The position numbers and the translations under genes were made by a program. 64,000 nt of DNA, from assembly GCA_038087015.1 (NCBI GenBank), contig JASBNA010000066.1, forward strand, positions 124,001-188,000, read 5' to 3'. Position 1 is the stretch's first letter. The number at the start of each line of letters is the position of its first letter. The stretch comes from Cerrena zonata (Eukaryota > Basidiomycota > Agaricomycetes > Polyporales > Cerrenaceae). Under the pieces are notes generated by a model that saw only the letters and a list, made by a program, of their open reading frames with translations, had not been told where the DNA came from and did no database searches. Below, in pieces: positions 42,909 to 53,825 of this stretch.

Positions 42909-43665
42909 TATGGAAATATATTCTTGTAAGTACGAAGTAAAGTATAGTCTTCTTTTCTTTCACTATAAAATTTTCACTTTTTCTCTGAAAGAAAAAAAAA
43001 AAAAAAGGAAATGCTCATCGAGCCCCCACGACATTTCACCCATGCCAATGTCGTGAAAATGTCGTGGTTGGGTGTGTGTGTGTGTGTCCCTCCGTACCTC
43101 CCCCATTACTGCCTCCCAGTCTTAATACCTGGCAGTACTTCCATTGAATCATTCTGGAGCCACCCTATTCGGCTAATCGTAATTTGCAGTCGATTTGGGT
43201 TACTTGAACAAAAACAAGACTCTAATCAGCGGCAGATCTTGCATTCTTCCCTTTCCCGTTGGTGTTACTCGAGAAAAGAAAGCAATGGCTCGGTTTTCTC
43301 TCGAATACAACCCTACTTGCTCGAATCGCTGCCCCCTTCACAAACATAACCTATTGATATACGTTAGACAACCGCTATTTGGGGGTAATTAACTATTGGG
43401 AAACCGAGGTCGTGTAATCAGGTTGGGAACCGCTTTACCGGTTAAAGCGATTAAAGTGTGTACGTAGCGTACAGAATTCCAACTAATTTGTGTAGTTTTT
43501 TTCCCTCAATTTGTAAGTGCTCGATTGAGGTTTGAGGTTTAATCGTATTACTTCAAGATTCACAACCAATTGCTTCTTTTATTATTCTTTTCATATAATC
43601 TTTTAACCTGAGATTGATTTTTCAAATAGTTTGTAGATCTCCTTACTGTCATTGATCAATTAATC
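42909..43665. other. Divergent GAR1/EDE1 promoter region
   Basis: 757 bases. Near GAR1 it holds the CACGACATTT cluster, a GT repeat (43073-43088) and a poly(A) run (42991-43005). The rest has no recognisable element. Confidence 0.5.
43027..43066. promoter_or_regulatory. CACGACATTT motif cluster upstream of GAR1
   Basis: CACGACATTT at 43027-43036, AATGTCGTG at 43047-43055 and AAAATGTCGTG at 43056-43066: one copy in one orientation and two in the other, 119-158 bases before the GAR1 start. Same word as in the MYG1 promoter. Confidence 0.6.
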
Positions 43666-46600
43666 ATGAGTATATCACTGGGTATGTTTATTTGATTTGC
43701 TTTTGGTTGCTTCTCCAGCTGGGGAATCTAACCGCCAATATAAATTGATGATTTTAATACTAATAAATATTAGCTTCTCCATCGTTCAAGGTGGGTCTTT
43801 CGCCTGATGAAAAGAAATTATATGCTCAACTATTCAAATCCTTAGATCCTGAAGGAACTGGGATTATCACTGGGGAAAAGGCCAGAACTACTTTTGAAAA
43901 ATCTGGCTTGCCTCCAGCAATTCTTGGAGAAATTTGGCAAATAGCTGATCAGAACAATTTGGGGTTCTTAACTCAGTTTGGTTTCTGTACTGCAATGAGA
44001 TTGATTGGTTATACCCAAGCTGGTAATCATCCTTCTGCTCAATTGGCAGATTACCCTGGTCCTCTTCCTAAGTTTGCAAATTTGAACTTATCTTCTAATT
44101 TTGCTCCTCCAAATGCTTTACAACCACAATCAACCAATAGTTCATTTATGCAAACTCAACCAAGCTCAATTGTTCCTTCCAATCCTGCCACTAACCATGC
44201 AGTTCCTCAAGATCCAATACCTAAAGTTAGTCCAAGCGATTTTCAAAACTTTAGTAAGTTGTTTATCAAAACAACCGGTTCTGCTACTAATGATTTAAAT
44301 GGGGCTAAAGCAAAAGATATTTTTCTTAAAGCTAAATTACCAACTTCAACTTTAAGTCAAATTTGGAGTTTGGTTGATAGAGATAATTTAGGTTATTTGA
44401 GTTTGGGTGCTTTTGTTGTTGCAATGCATTTAATTCAAGGTGTTTTAAATGGCTCAATCAAAGAGTTGCCTCCTTTCCTTCCAGAAAGCATTTGGCAATC
44501 CGTTTCTACTCCTGAATCAACTAATCAACCAGGTTCTCGTCAAATCTCTCAAAATTCAATCGGATCTCAACAAACAACTATTAATCACCCTCCTTCATCT
44601 GGTACCGCTCAAAGAAATTTGTCAACAAATTCTCAAAATAATCCTTGGTCAATCACTCCTGCTCAAAAACAACAATTCGATTCCATCTTCAATAGTTTAG
44701 ATAAAGCTCACACCGGTCAATTGAACCCTGATCAAGTTGCATCGTTTTTAATGACTTCAAAATTAAATCAACAAGATTTGGCAAACGTTTGGGATTTATC
44801 TGATATTCAAAATACCGGGATTTTCAATAAACTTGAATTTTCCATTGCTTTGTTTTTAGTTAATAAAAAGTTATCTGGTGAAACTTTACCCAATATAGTT
44901 CCAGATACTTTGGTAGAATCAATCAAACAAGCTGAAGAATCTACTCATGCTGTACCAGAACAAGCTCAACCTCAGGTTCCACCTCAAACGACTCCCCAAG
45001 CTGCTTCTCAAGCTGCTGTCAAACCTCAACAACCAATGGCTCCTCAAAAAACTGCCATGGACGATTTGGCTGATATATTCGGGTCCTCTAGTGCTGTTTC
45101 TTCTCCTCAAACAGCTAATGCTCCATTGGCAACTCAAACAAGTGGGAACCGTGGATTACAGAAATCGCCCTTCGAGTAGTGATCTTTCACCCTCTTCTAA
45201 CTTGCCTAGAGTTCGTCATAACTTGACCGGGTCTTTCAAGCCAACTTCTTCATTTGGTCAAAACTTGATGCACAAGCAGCCACTCCTGTCTCCAAAAGAA
45301 GATGATGATGAAAATTTAATCGGTGATGATGTAGTTCAAAATAAACAAGCTCCTGCTGATACTGCTCAACCTCCTCAACCCACTCAGCCCGTCGAGCCTA
45401 CTCCATCCGCTCAACAAGAACGAAAGGCAGTTAACTATGATGCTTTAAGAGCTGTTCCTCCACCTCCAGTTAAAAACACCAGTAGTGGCTCTGTGCCAGT
45501 TGCTGAACCCCCAGTTACTTCAACTCCTCCTGCTAATGATAGAAGTATGTCTGGGAACTCTGATTTATTGGCTGATAAAAGTGCTATTTCTGGACAATTG
45601 TCTCAGCTACTTCTGACATTGCTAATATTTCCAATCAAGTTAAATCATTGACTAGTCAAACTACTGGATTGCATGAAAAGAAATTAAAAGCTGAACAAGA
45701 TCTTCAGAGAATTTTAAATACAAAAGCAGAATTTGAAAATAAATTGAAACAATTGAGAACTTCTTTCGATAATGAAGTTAAACAGGTTGACCAAGTTGAT
45801 GCTACATTGGCCTCTGCTCAAGAAGAAACTGAAGCTTTGAGATCTGAAGCTTCAATCTCTGAAGCTAAACTTAACCATTTGTCAAGTCAACTTAATGAAA
45901 AACAAGTTACTTGTGAAGACTTGCAAAAGAATAATGCATCATTAAAAGAAAAATTAGGCTACTTAAATGTCGAAATTGCTGAATTAGAGAAACAATTGGA
46001 AGCTAAATCAGCTGAAAACCAAAGATTATCTAATCAAGCTTCCGTTAAGAAATCTCAAGTGCAAGTCTCAATTGTCAAGACAGAAGAGTTGAGAAATAAA
46101 ATTGCTGAATTAGAAAATTCCAACAAATTGTTGCAAGATGAACACGATAAAGCTATCGAACGTGAACAAGCATTAGAAGCTGAAAGACAACAATTAGCAA
46201 CTAGACAAGCTGAAGCAACTAATTTTAAACCTACTACTAAATCTTCTCCTGGATCAAGTCATGGAAAGGGTTTGGCTGCAGGTGCTGCCGTTGGTGCTGC
46301 CATTGCTGGTGTAGCAGGTGCTGCTGCTTCTCACTTAGGTTCAAGCAAGTCGGACGACGCGGATAATGCTACTTTGAATCAAGAAGAAAAACAAAAGGAA
46401 ATCGATCCTCAGGAACACCCTAGTGATGTTAAACCATCAGGATTCAGCGTCGGTGCTCTTGTTGATGAAGTCAGAGATAAGCCAAGTGCTGATATGACTG
46501 GTATCGATGATTTACAACAAAATGATCCGACTAGTGAACACTTTCCAGAACCAGAAGCCGTCAGGGATACCGTTGTATCACCAGGGCAATTTGTCAGTGT

Positions 46601-47911
46601 TCCTGAAACGAAAGAGGATGAAGTTGATGAAATTAATAATAGATTTCCTGATTTGAGTGTTACTGATCGCGATAACAGTACTGACCGTGATAATGTAACT
46701 AATCAAACTGCTCCTTCATCAACAAATTCCTATAGACATAATGAAGATGGTGAAACTCCTGTCACCTCTCCAAGTAACTCTGATTTCCAATTCCACAAAA
46801 TGCAAATGCAGGAGTCGTTGGTAGTCTCGTTGGTATGCCTGGTGTATTAGTTGGTGTACAAAGAACTGACTCTTTGACTTCGAGTGTCCAAAACAATGCT
46901 GCTTTGTCCGTTCGTGACGATAACATTGATGACATTAGTGACCGTGATACCATCGACAATGAAGTAGCTACTTCTCAAGGTAGAGTCAACTCTCCACCTA
47001 CTAGTTCAGGCACGCGTACTGAACAACAAGGACACCAAGAAGATTCAAGTGAAGGTGAAAAATTATCATCCGGTGTAGAATCTTTCGAAATAGTCAATGC
47101 AGAAGAGGCTAGAGGTGTTGATCAATATAACTTCCAAGAAAATAAGGAGGCAGAACCATCCAGTGCTCCAACAGAAACCTTCGTTATCAAAAACCCGGCT
47201 CAAGCACAAGATGGTGAAGAGTTCCCACCAATAAGAGAGCTCGACTATGATGAGAGCTCTTCTTCTGATGAAGATAACGAACAAGATAGGTTTGATGATG
47301 CTAATGATAATTTCCAAAATCAAAGCAGTGATAAAATTGTTGGGGCCGATCTTAGATCAAATGCCCCTGTTACATCTGAATTACAACCAAGTAAAGGTAG
47401 TGACTTTGACTCCGCCTTTGATGACTTGACCCCTGCTGCTGAAGAATCGAAGGAGAAGAATGCAGATCTTTTCGCAGACGAGTTTGATAATTTGGAAACT
47501 GCAAAACCTGATACTAATCCAGAAGATTTCGAAGCTAATGAAGATTTCGGCTTCAACAGTGAATTTACTGAGGCCCCAGTCAAGCAATCGCATGCACCCT
47601 CTTTTGAGCAAAGTTCTGTTCCTGAGACTAAGGAAAGTAATGATGAATGGGAGCAATTATTTGCCGGTTTTGGTAATGCACAAGCTCAACCACCAGCTCA
47701 AGCTCAAGCTCAGTCACCAGAACCTCAACCGATTACTCAACATGTGACATCACATGAATTACCTAGGGTTTCTAATCTTTCAGCATCTCAAGAAGATTCT
47801 GTTCAAGAATTAGTGGGTATGGGTTTCGATGAAAAGACTGTTGTTGACGCTTTACAAAAAGAAAACTGGGATACCGAAGCCGCTACCAATTACTTGTTAG
47901 ACCATGCTTGA
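43666..47911 (+). CDS. EDE1: EDE1, endocytic EH-domain scaffold (two exons, three frameshifts)
   Basis: Exon 1 (43666-43681, MSISL) is joined to exon 2 at 43774. Three EH domains follow: LSPDEKKLYAQLFKSLDPEG (about 12-100), SDFQNFSKLFIKTTG (about 150-235) and ITPAQKQQFDSIFNSLD (about 300-385). Then come Pro/Gln-rich linkers, a long coiled coil (about 625-825) and a C-terminal UBA domain (DSVQELVGMGFDEKTV...AATNYLLDHA). Ede1 is an early-arriving scaffold of clathrin-mediated endocytosis. Single-base errors are inferred at the CCC 45168-45170 (extra), near 45606 (missing, TCTCA/GCTACT) and at 46793-46794 (missing, in CC). Correcting all three gives 1384 residues, matching yeast (1381). The uncorrected frame ends just after the EH domains. 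Confidence 0.94.
43682..43773 (+). other. Intron in EDE1 (92 bp)
   Basis: 5' site GTATGT at 43682, branch-like TACTAAT at 43758-43764, 3' site TAG at 43771-43773. Splicing puts ATGAGTATATCACTG-G in frame with CT-TCTCCATCG and the first EH domain, which otherwise lacks an ATG. Confidence 0.88.
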
Positions 47912-48171
47912 AGTTTTTAATTTTTTGTTTTCTAAATCGTTTGTATTAATTTTAAAGAATTTTATTGTTTCTGTTTGCGTTTTATGATATATTGTTTCTA
48001 GTTTATTTTTTACATATTCTTTTATTTGTTTAATTTGTTGTTTTCATAAAAAATTTAGTGTAAGGGATCATTTGTTATTCTATATGTACGTTTTCTTTTA
48101 CATTATGTTCAACTACAGCGTATTTTAAATTAAACACAGACTTTTATTAAATAGGATATTAGGATGAGCTT

Positions 48172-49326
48172 CTACTTGAAGGCAGAATCCAAGGCATTTT
48201 CAAGGTCACCTACGTCGAACTCTTCTTTATTTAAATCTTTCAAGTCCTCTACTGGTCTTTCTGCAGTTGGGGTTATTCTGAAAGCGTGACGGTGAACGGG
48301 AGTATCCCAATCAACAATAGCTGAATGAACAGTTCTTCTGTTATCCCAAACGACAACAGTATTTGGTTCCCACTTGGCTCTCAATTGTAAATCATGTGAG
48401 AGGTCAATGTGGGTATATAAGAACCTAAGTAAGTAGTCAGATTCCTCTTCTTTCAATTCGACAATCTTTCTTGCGAAAGGTCTATTTAAATAAATGGCCT
48501 TTTCGCCAGTAACTGGATGGGTTCTGATTAATGGATGTATGTTGGAAGCAGGTTTTCTTCTTTCAATACCACCCAAACGAAGAGAGTTGGAAGCCTGATC
48601 TTTGGAAGTGTGTAAGACATGTAAGCCAGCCAATCTTTTTTGAAATTCTGGTGATAATCTCTTATAAGCTTCAACGGTATCAGCGAATATGGTGTCTCCT
48701 CCTGATTCTGGTCCTTCTAAAACACTGAAGAAGGTGTATCCAGGAGGTTGGAGTTCGTAGCTGACATCACTGTGGAATGAAACGTTATTATTCTTATTGG
48801 AAAATATTCTATCGAATTCAGTTGGGTCAGGACGTCTGTAAGTAATGTGTAATTCAGGGTATCCTTTTGGAGCTCCAGAAGTTGGATGGATATGTAACCT
48901 ACCAAAATATTTACCATAATCAACTGCAAAAGCAGGACCTTTTTCACCAAAATCTTGATCTCTGAAAACAGCAACCCCTCTTTTAGCAACATATAAGGCC
49001 AATTCATCTTTTCCTTTATCACTTAATTCAGAAAGTTGAACCCCGAAAACTTCAGTACCAAACTTTGGAGTAATATTCTTCTGTTTGATTTCTTGATCTT
49101 TGGGGAATAAGTTTGGTAATGTTGGATCAGCTCTCTTACCAGGATCTTCGTGTTTATAGAACTTTTGAGCTGGGAATTTCTCTTTTGGATCCCAGGTAGG
49201 TAAGAATTCTGGGTGTTTGGAAAGAGCTGCACTTTTTCTATTAATAATCAAAGTACCGTCTTCATCAACTTCATCAGTACCGTGATAGAAGTGAATATCG
49301 AAATTACCAAATGATTTAGTAGCCAT
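48172..49326 (-). CDS. JLP1: JLP1-like sulfonate/alpha-ketoglutarate dioxygenase, copy 1
   Basis: 384 residues. TauD/TfdA-type Fe(II)/2-oxoglutarate dioxygenase that releases sulfite from sulfonates such as taurine when sulfur is short. The iron-binding H-x-D is in NVSFHSDVSYELQPPGYTFF. Other conserved parts are FRDQDF, HPTSGAPKGYPELHITYRR, GGDTIFADT and the distal His/Arg strand HRHAFRITP. It is a tandem paralogue of the gene at 49810-50967, very similar over the whole length. The promoter carries CCACAGTTT (49474-49482) and CACGTG (49567-49572). Confidence 0.93.
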   Translation of the reverse strand: MATKSFGNFDIHFYHGTDEVDEDGTLIINRKSAALSKHPEFLPTWDPKEKFPAQKFYKHEDPGKRADPTLPNLFPKDQEIKQKNITPKFGTEVFGVQLSELSDKGKDELALYVAKRGVAVFRDQDFGEKGPAFAVDYGKYFGRLHIHPTSGAPKGYPELHITYRRPDPTEFDRIFSNKNNNVSFHSDVSYELQPPGYTFFSVLEGPESGGDTIFADTVEAYKRLSPEFQKRLAGLHVLHTSKDQASNSLRLGGIERRKPASNIHPLIRTHPVTGEKAIYLNRPFARKIVELKEEESDYLLRFLYTHIDLSHDLQLRAKWEPNTVVVWDNRRTVHSAIVDWDTPVHRHAFRITPTAERPVEDLKDLNKEEFDVGDLENALDSAFK

Positions 49327-49473
49327 TATGAATAAATTATTGAATGTTTAAATTTAATATATTTGAAAATAACTGCTTGAAATAAGTTCTTTCAGTTCTC
49401 TTTTATATGTTTTCCTTAATGGTGTCGGTTGACCCAAAATGTATCGATATTCGGATGCTAAAGTTAGATAACA

Positions 49474-49482
49474 CCACAGTTT
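49474..49482. promoter_or_regulatory. Met31/Met32-type site
   Basis: CCACAGTTT (reverse complement AAACTGTGG), the classical Met31/Met32 core, about 150 bases upstream of JLP1 copy 1. Confidence 0.65.
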
Positions 49483-49566
49483 TACAGGTATATTTTTTGC
49501 AATAATTGAATGGCGACCGAACCGAGCCTAGCAGTGGCTGCGAGCCGAAGCTACGATAGTGGCGGT

Positions 49567-49572
49567 CACGTG
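49567..49572. promoter_or_regulatory. CACGTG (Cbf1) site
   Basis: GTCACGTGCC about 240 bases upstream of JLP1 copy 1 and less than 100 bases beyond the Met31/32-type site, the usual pairing in sulfur genes. Confidence 0.7.
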
Positions 49573-49809
49573 CCTATTGCAACCAATTCTCAAAATTGTT
49601 GCAACCATTAAAAAAATCACAACAAAGAAGAGCCACAATCTTGACTGTTTAACTTTGCTGTTTAAAGCAAATGAAATATCCCTTGGGTGTGTGGGGAAGA
49701 TCATTTCCGATTGGGCCAGATAGCGGATTGAATGCTACATTAATCATCGGTGTAAAAACGATTATCGGATTGCTATTTGAAGAGAGGGAGGTTTGTATAC
49801 AATAATTAT

Positions 49810-50967
49810 TTACTGGAAAGATTTATTTAATGCATGTTCGATATCAGCTATGGTATCTTCGGGCTTGTTTAAATCTTTCAAGTCTTCGACTGGTCTTTCA
49901 GCCTGAGAAGTGATTCTGAAGGCGTGACGATGAACCGGGGTATCCCAATCAATGATGGCAGAATGTACTGATCTTCTATTGTCCCAGACAACAACGGTAT
50001 TTGGTTCCCATCGAGCTCTTAATTGTAGGTCATGGGCTTGTTCGATATGAGAGTATAAGAACTTGAGTAAATAATCGGATTCTTCTTCTTTCAATTCAAC
50101 AATCTTTCTTGAGAACGGTCTGTTTAAATAGATTGATTTTTCTCCGGTTACTGGGTGAGTTCTAATCAAAGGGTGGATATTTGAGACCGGTTTTCTTCTT
50201 TCAATGCCTCCTTGAGTCTTTGAATTAGATGCTTGATCTTGAGAAGTATGTAAGACGTGTAAGCCAGCTAATCTTTTTTGAAATTCTGGTGATAATCTTT
50301 TGTAAGCTTCCACGGTATCAGCAAAGATAGTATCGCCACCTGAGTCGGGTCCTTCTAGAACACTGAAAAAGGTGTAACCGGGAGGTTGAAGTTCGTAGCT
50401 TACATCACTATGCCAATTCACTGCCTGGTTTCTGGTGGCAAACACTCTTGAAAATTCAGTTGGATCGGGACGTCTGTAAGTAATGTGTAATTGCGGATGA
50501 CCTCTTGGGGCTCCAGAAGTTGGATGGATATGTAATGGACCAAAATATTTACCATAATCAACTGCAAACCCGGGTCCGTACTGGTTAAAGTCTTGATCTC
50601 TGAAAACAACAACACCTCTTTGAGCAACATACAAGGCCAATTCATTCTTACCCTGATCATCTAATTGAGAAAGTTGGATCCCGTGGATTTCAGTACCCAA
50701 TTTAGGGGTTATATTTTTCCTCTTATATTCGATATTCTTAGCAAACAAATTTGGAAATGAAGGATCGGCTTTCTTACCAACATCTTCATAATTAAAGAAT
50801 TGTAATGGAGGGTATTTCTCACTTGGATCCCAAGTGGGTAAAAATTCCGGGAAATGGCTTATATCTCTCGAAGACTTATTGATGGAAAGCACCCCATCCG
50901 AACCCACTTCGTCTAAACCTTTGAGAAAGTGGGTATCGAAATCACCATATCTTTGATTTGAAGTCAT
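49810..50967 (-). CDS. JLP1-like sulfonate/alpha-ketoglutarate dioxygenase, copy 2
   Basis: 385 residues. Same family and direction as copy 1, with the metal site NWHSDVSYELQPPGYTFF, FRDQDF, HPTSGAPRGHPQLHITYRR and HRHAFRI. Differences concentrate near the N-terminus, around the metal site (ATRNQAVNW versus SNKNNNVSF) and at the C-terminus, so substrate preference may differ. The promoter (50968-51255) carries CCACAGTTT at 51082-51090 but no CACGTG. Confidence 0.92.
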   Translation of the reverse strand: MTSNQRYGDFDTHFLKGLDEVGSDGVLSINKSSRDISHFPEFLPTWDPSEKYPPLQFFNYEDVGKKADPSFPNLFAKNIEYKRKNITPKLGTEIHGIQLSQLDDQGKNELALYVAQRGVVVFRDQDFNQYGPGFAVDYGKYFGPLHIHPTSGAPRGHPQLHITYRRPDPTEFSRVFATRNQAVNWHSDVSYELQPPGYTFFSVLEGPDSGGDTIFADTVEAYKRLSPEFQKRLAGLHVLHTSQDQASNSKTQGGIERRKPVSNIHPLIRTHPVTGEKSIYLNRPFSRKIVELKEEESDYLLKFLYSHIEQAHDLQLRARWEPNTVVVWDNRRSVHSAIIDWDTPVHRHAFRITSQAERPVEDLKDLNKPEDTIADIEHALNKSFQ

Positions 50968-51081
50968 TGTAGATTGATAATGTGGATGGATTGGAAATGT
51001 CGAAGAGAACTACCAACCTGTTTATATAGTGGTCTGGGTGTGGCTACTGAAACTTTCGCCATTTTTTGCAATCAAGCTTAC

Positions 51082-51090
51082 CCACAGTTT
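51082..51090. promoter_or_regulatory. Met31/Met32-type site
   Basis: CCACAGTTT, about 115 bases upstream of JLP1 copy 2; identical core to the site at 49474-49482. Confidence 0.65.
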
Positions 51091-51255
51091 TTGAGACAAT
51101 CGTACGATTTACTACAGGTGAGAATTATTCGATAATAAGGTATTAATCTATACGTATGCAAGAATTGAAAAAGGAAAATATATAAATAGTAAAATGTTAA
51201 TGAATGAAATGAACCCAACCTCCGTGAAAAGACATAAACGTAAAAAGAACTAAAA

Positions 51256-51843
51256 CTATTTAGCATGAATTTGGCACAATTCATTTTCGCTATTGAATGA
51301 AGTAACAATAAAGTGAGTTTTAGACTCTTTAACTTCTTTTTGTTCCTTTTTAACCGACTTGGGTTTAGAAACCTTATAATCATTAGTTGATGATGGAGGT
51401 AATAATAAAAAGTTTATATCGGTAACTGCCAACTTTCTTGTATCAGCACGAGGCGACAGTATAGGTGATGGATAAGCATGAGCACCTTTAGTAACATCAG
51501 ATTTCACTTCTTCTTCTTCAGCATTGACTAATTCTGGAGATGAAGTAATTGAAATTGGTGATTCAACCTTGATGGCTTCTTCCTTCTTCTTATCACACGA
51601 ATCGGGCCACGAACAGTCCAAAAAGTTCCTTATACATGCCTGGCATTTCCCATCTTCTTTATCCATATCACACTTCTTCTTTCTTCTACGACAAGTAAAG
51701 CATCCAGTTTTGGTTCTTCTTTTAATTGGTTTATCCTCTAATGCGTCACCACTACTAGGGGACTTTTTGGATGCGGTTTTCTTTGTTTTTTGCTTAGTTG
51801 GTGCTGCAAAATTCAACACCTGTTGATACTCTTTATAACCCAT
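51256..51843 (-). CDS. Small Zn(II)2Cys6 DNA-binding protein
   Basis: 195 residues. A single binuclear zinc cluster at residues 48-75, TGCFTCRRRKKKCDMD...GKCQACIRNFLDCSW, with the Cx2Cx6C half, a loop and the CQACx6C half. It is preceded by a Lys-rich stretch. The remainder is short, acidic then basic, and there is no fungal_trans (middle homology) domain, so this is much smaller than most family members. It lies co-directionally just upstream of the two JLP1 genes, so a role in sulfur control is a reasonable guess but nothing more. Confidence 0.85.
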   Translation of the reverse strand: MGYKEYQQVLNFAAPTKQKTKKTASKKSPSSGDALEDKPIKRRTKTGCFTCRRRKKKCDMDKEDGKCQACIRNFLDCSWPDSCDKKKEEAIKVESPISITSSPELVNAEEEEVKSDVTKGAHAYPSPILSPRADTRKLAVTDINFLLLPPSSTNDYKVSKPKSVKKEQKEVKESKTHFIVTSFNSENELCQIHAK

Positions 51844-52170
51844 AATGAATGAAGACCTGACTTGGTTAATGAAGAAAAGAACCTATAATTTTATGAAATA
51901 GTTATGAAAAGTTTTTCATGAATCATCAACAGGGAATCCATGCTTTGCTTATTTCTTTCTCTTCGACCAGAACGGAAAGAGAAGGAGCGAGATCCTTGGG
52001 GATTTGTCTGTTTCCAGTAACCGTGTGCGCGCTGGGTTTCCTTCCAGGGGCGGCCGTGGGCCTTATCCGGCTGCTGTTGCTGTTTTCTGCTGCCCCCGTC
52101 GACCTCCGTACCGCCCGGCTTCTTGGCTGTAAATGGCAGCCAACAGAGACTCAAACAGTTGCAAATATTC

Positions 52171-52236
52171 ATTACATCACTTCACCATCACTTCACCATC
52201 ACTTCACCATCACTTCACCATCACTTCACCATCACT
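52171..52236. repeat. 11-bp tandem repeat (ATCACTTCACC)
   Basis: Six near-perfect copies in a row. Confidence 0.9.
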
Positions 52237-52379
52237 TCGTGGACGATCAATTCGTGGACCATCAATTCGGTATGTCACTATCACTAGATCGTGGATCATC
52301 AATTCGGTAGGTCAGCATTGTAGAAGTATCAATGTTTCGGTACATAGATGGGTAGGCAGAGTATCAAAATATATAATAG

Positions 52380-52615
52380 TCAATCAGTTCAGTAGATCAG
52401 TTCAGTAGATCAGTTCATTAGATCAGTTCATTAGATTAGTTCAGTAAATTTAGTAGATCAGTACAATTCAGTATACCAGTACAATTCAGTAGACCAGTAC
52501 AATTCAGTAGACCAGTACAACTCAGTAGATCAGTACAATTCAGTAGATCAATACAATTCAGTATACCAGTACAATTCAGTAAATCAGTACAGTTTAGTAG
52601 ATCAGAATAGTCTAG
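52380..52615. repeat. Minisatellite, 13-bp then 18-bp units (CAGTACAATTCAGTAGAC)
   Basis: Starts with 13-base units (AGATCAGTTCAGT) at about 52384-52440 and turns into about nine degenerate 18-base units up to 52615. All share AGTA/ATTCAGTA words. On the minus strand it reads as a spurious Leu/Asn/Cys-repeat ORF. Confidence 0.9.
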
Positions 52616-53013
52616 TAGCACAGTCATCTCTACAATTCTTCTCAGTTGCTTCTCTCTTTATACATCTCTACAGTCCGGTCGCTCGATTCTTCGGTCACTC
52701 TTAGTTCCCTATGATTACGTCTTTCAATACAGTTATCATACGTAAATCATCTGGAAATCTTGCCTAGTATGTAGAACCACATACAAAAAGTGAAGTGTCC
52801 TCTGTTAATGGAAACACTTAAAGTAAATAATTCTTGTGGCTCAATAATTCTCAAATTTTGAAAATATTTTGCATAAGTTTTGAAAAATTACATTGGGACT
52901 ATTATCAATAATATATATATTGAATGCTATTTACAACGAATGAAACTATTGTTAATGTAATGTACAAGAGTTGAATTGAAATTGAATCAACTGAAATGAA
53001 TAAACTGGTATAA

Positions 53014-53436
53014 TCAAATTTTATGTCTGTTTTCTTTGAAAACATGTAATGGAGACCAGATACCTCTAACAGACTCATTAACAGACTTAACTTTATGATT
53101 ATACTTGTATAATGGATTCCCACTACTTTGAGAATGTTCATGTAATTTCTTTAAAACTTCGGAGTCCTTCAAATTACGAACATCAACATCCTTAACAACG
53201 TCATTATTATAATGGAACTTTAATTGCGGGTGTCCGCTTCTTTTAACTATGTCAAAAACAATTTGTGGTTTGTTTGATGCTACTTTATTCAATTTCCCGG
53301 ATTTTAATAATTCACGAACTCCATTCGATGATCCACCCCAATTACAGTATTGAACTGTCACTCTATGACATGGAACAACGAATGCTCCAACACCGTTACG
53401 TGCTAACGAAGTCTTAGGTATGGCTTTCACGGGCAT
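53014..53436 (-). CDS. MRPL51: MRPL51, mitochondrial large ribosomal subunit protein mL43
   Basis: 140 residues, the same length as yeast Mrpl51. Family signature [30 protein letters not shown], then [23 protein letters not shown] and [16 protein letters not shown] (L51/S25/CI-B8 thioredoxin-like fold). The C-terminal 30 residues are basic ([17 protein letters not shown]). A Rap1-like 18-mer lies about 150 bases upstream. Confidence 0.93.
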   Translation of the reverse strand: MPVKAIPKTSLARNGVGAFVVPCHRVTVQYCNWGGSSNGVRELLKSGKLNKVASNKPQIVFDIVKRSGHPQLKFHYNNDVVKDVDVRNLKDSEVLKKLHEHSQSSGNPLYKYNHKVKSVNESVRGIWSPLHVFKENRHKI

Positions 53437-53825
53437 CTCAAAGTCTTATTGGCAAGCAGTACTAATAAAGTAATGTTCTAGTGAAATTGTTCTAGTGATA
53501 TTGAAAAATTATCATCTTTCGTTCGAAGAAGAAGAAAAAAAAAAAAAAAATCCATACGAAAAGTCGTGTGAGTGGAAAATGTTTAGCAAACACCCGCACA
53601 CCAAAAAACTATTGATTTTAGCTGCAACTCAAAGATAACCTACAAATGTAACAATATAATATCTAAAATGCCTAAAATGTTGAATTATTATACATAATGA
53701 CTTTCAAAATCGTTAAGGAATTGAAAGTAGAGAGGGGAGAAAAAATATAAAAGTAATTAAATAAAGTGAGAAGAAGTGAAGTAGAACATGAATGCAAAAA
53801 ATCAAATTAATGAACTCAAAATAAA
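53437..53825. other. Intergenic region MRPL51/MUP1-like gene
   Basis: 389 bases. Contains a poly(A) run (53534-53550) and the Rap1-like site at 53586-53603; no gene. Confidence 0.5.
53586..53603 (+). promoter_or_regulatory. Rap1-like site upstream of MRPL51
   Basis: GCAAACACCCGCACACCA, identical over 18 bases to the site upstream of PTC1 (24411-24428); includes ACACCCGCACACC. Confidence 0.6.

Larger units (their letters stand above)
49327..49809. other. Spacer between the two JLP1 copies (copy 1 promoter)
   Basis: 483 bases with no gene; contains the sulfur-type sites listed separately. Confidence 0.5.
51844..53013. other. Intergenic region with GC-rich island and minisatellites
   Basis: 1.17 kb upstream of the Zn2Cys6 gene. 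Position 52020-52140 is markedly GC-rich compared with its surroundings. It is followed by an 11-bp repeat array (52171-52236) and an 18-bp minisatellite (52440-52615). Overlapping ORFs here (for example 51918-52310) are repeat-driven and resemble nothing known. Confidence 0.55.

Noticed and set aside
43666..47911. EDE1 as three or four separate genes
   Set aside because: All frames together match one Ede1 in domain order and length; the breaks are single-base.
52436..52627. Leu/Asn/Cys repeat ORF on the minus strand
   Set aside because: It is produced by the 18-bp minisatellite and has no start context or homology.
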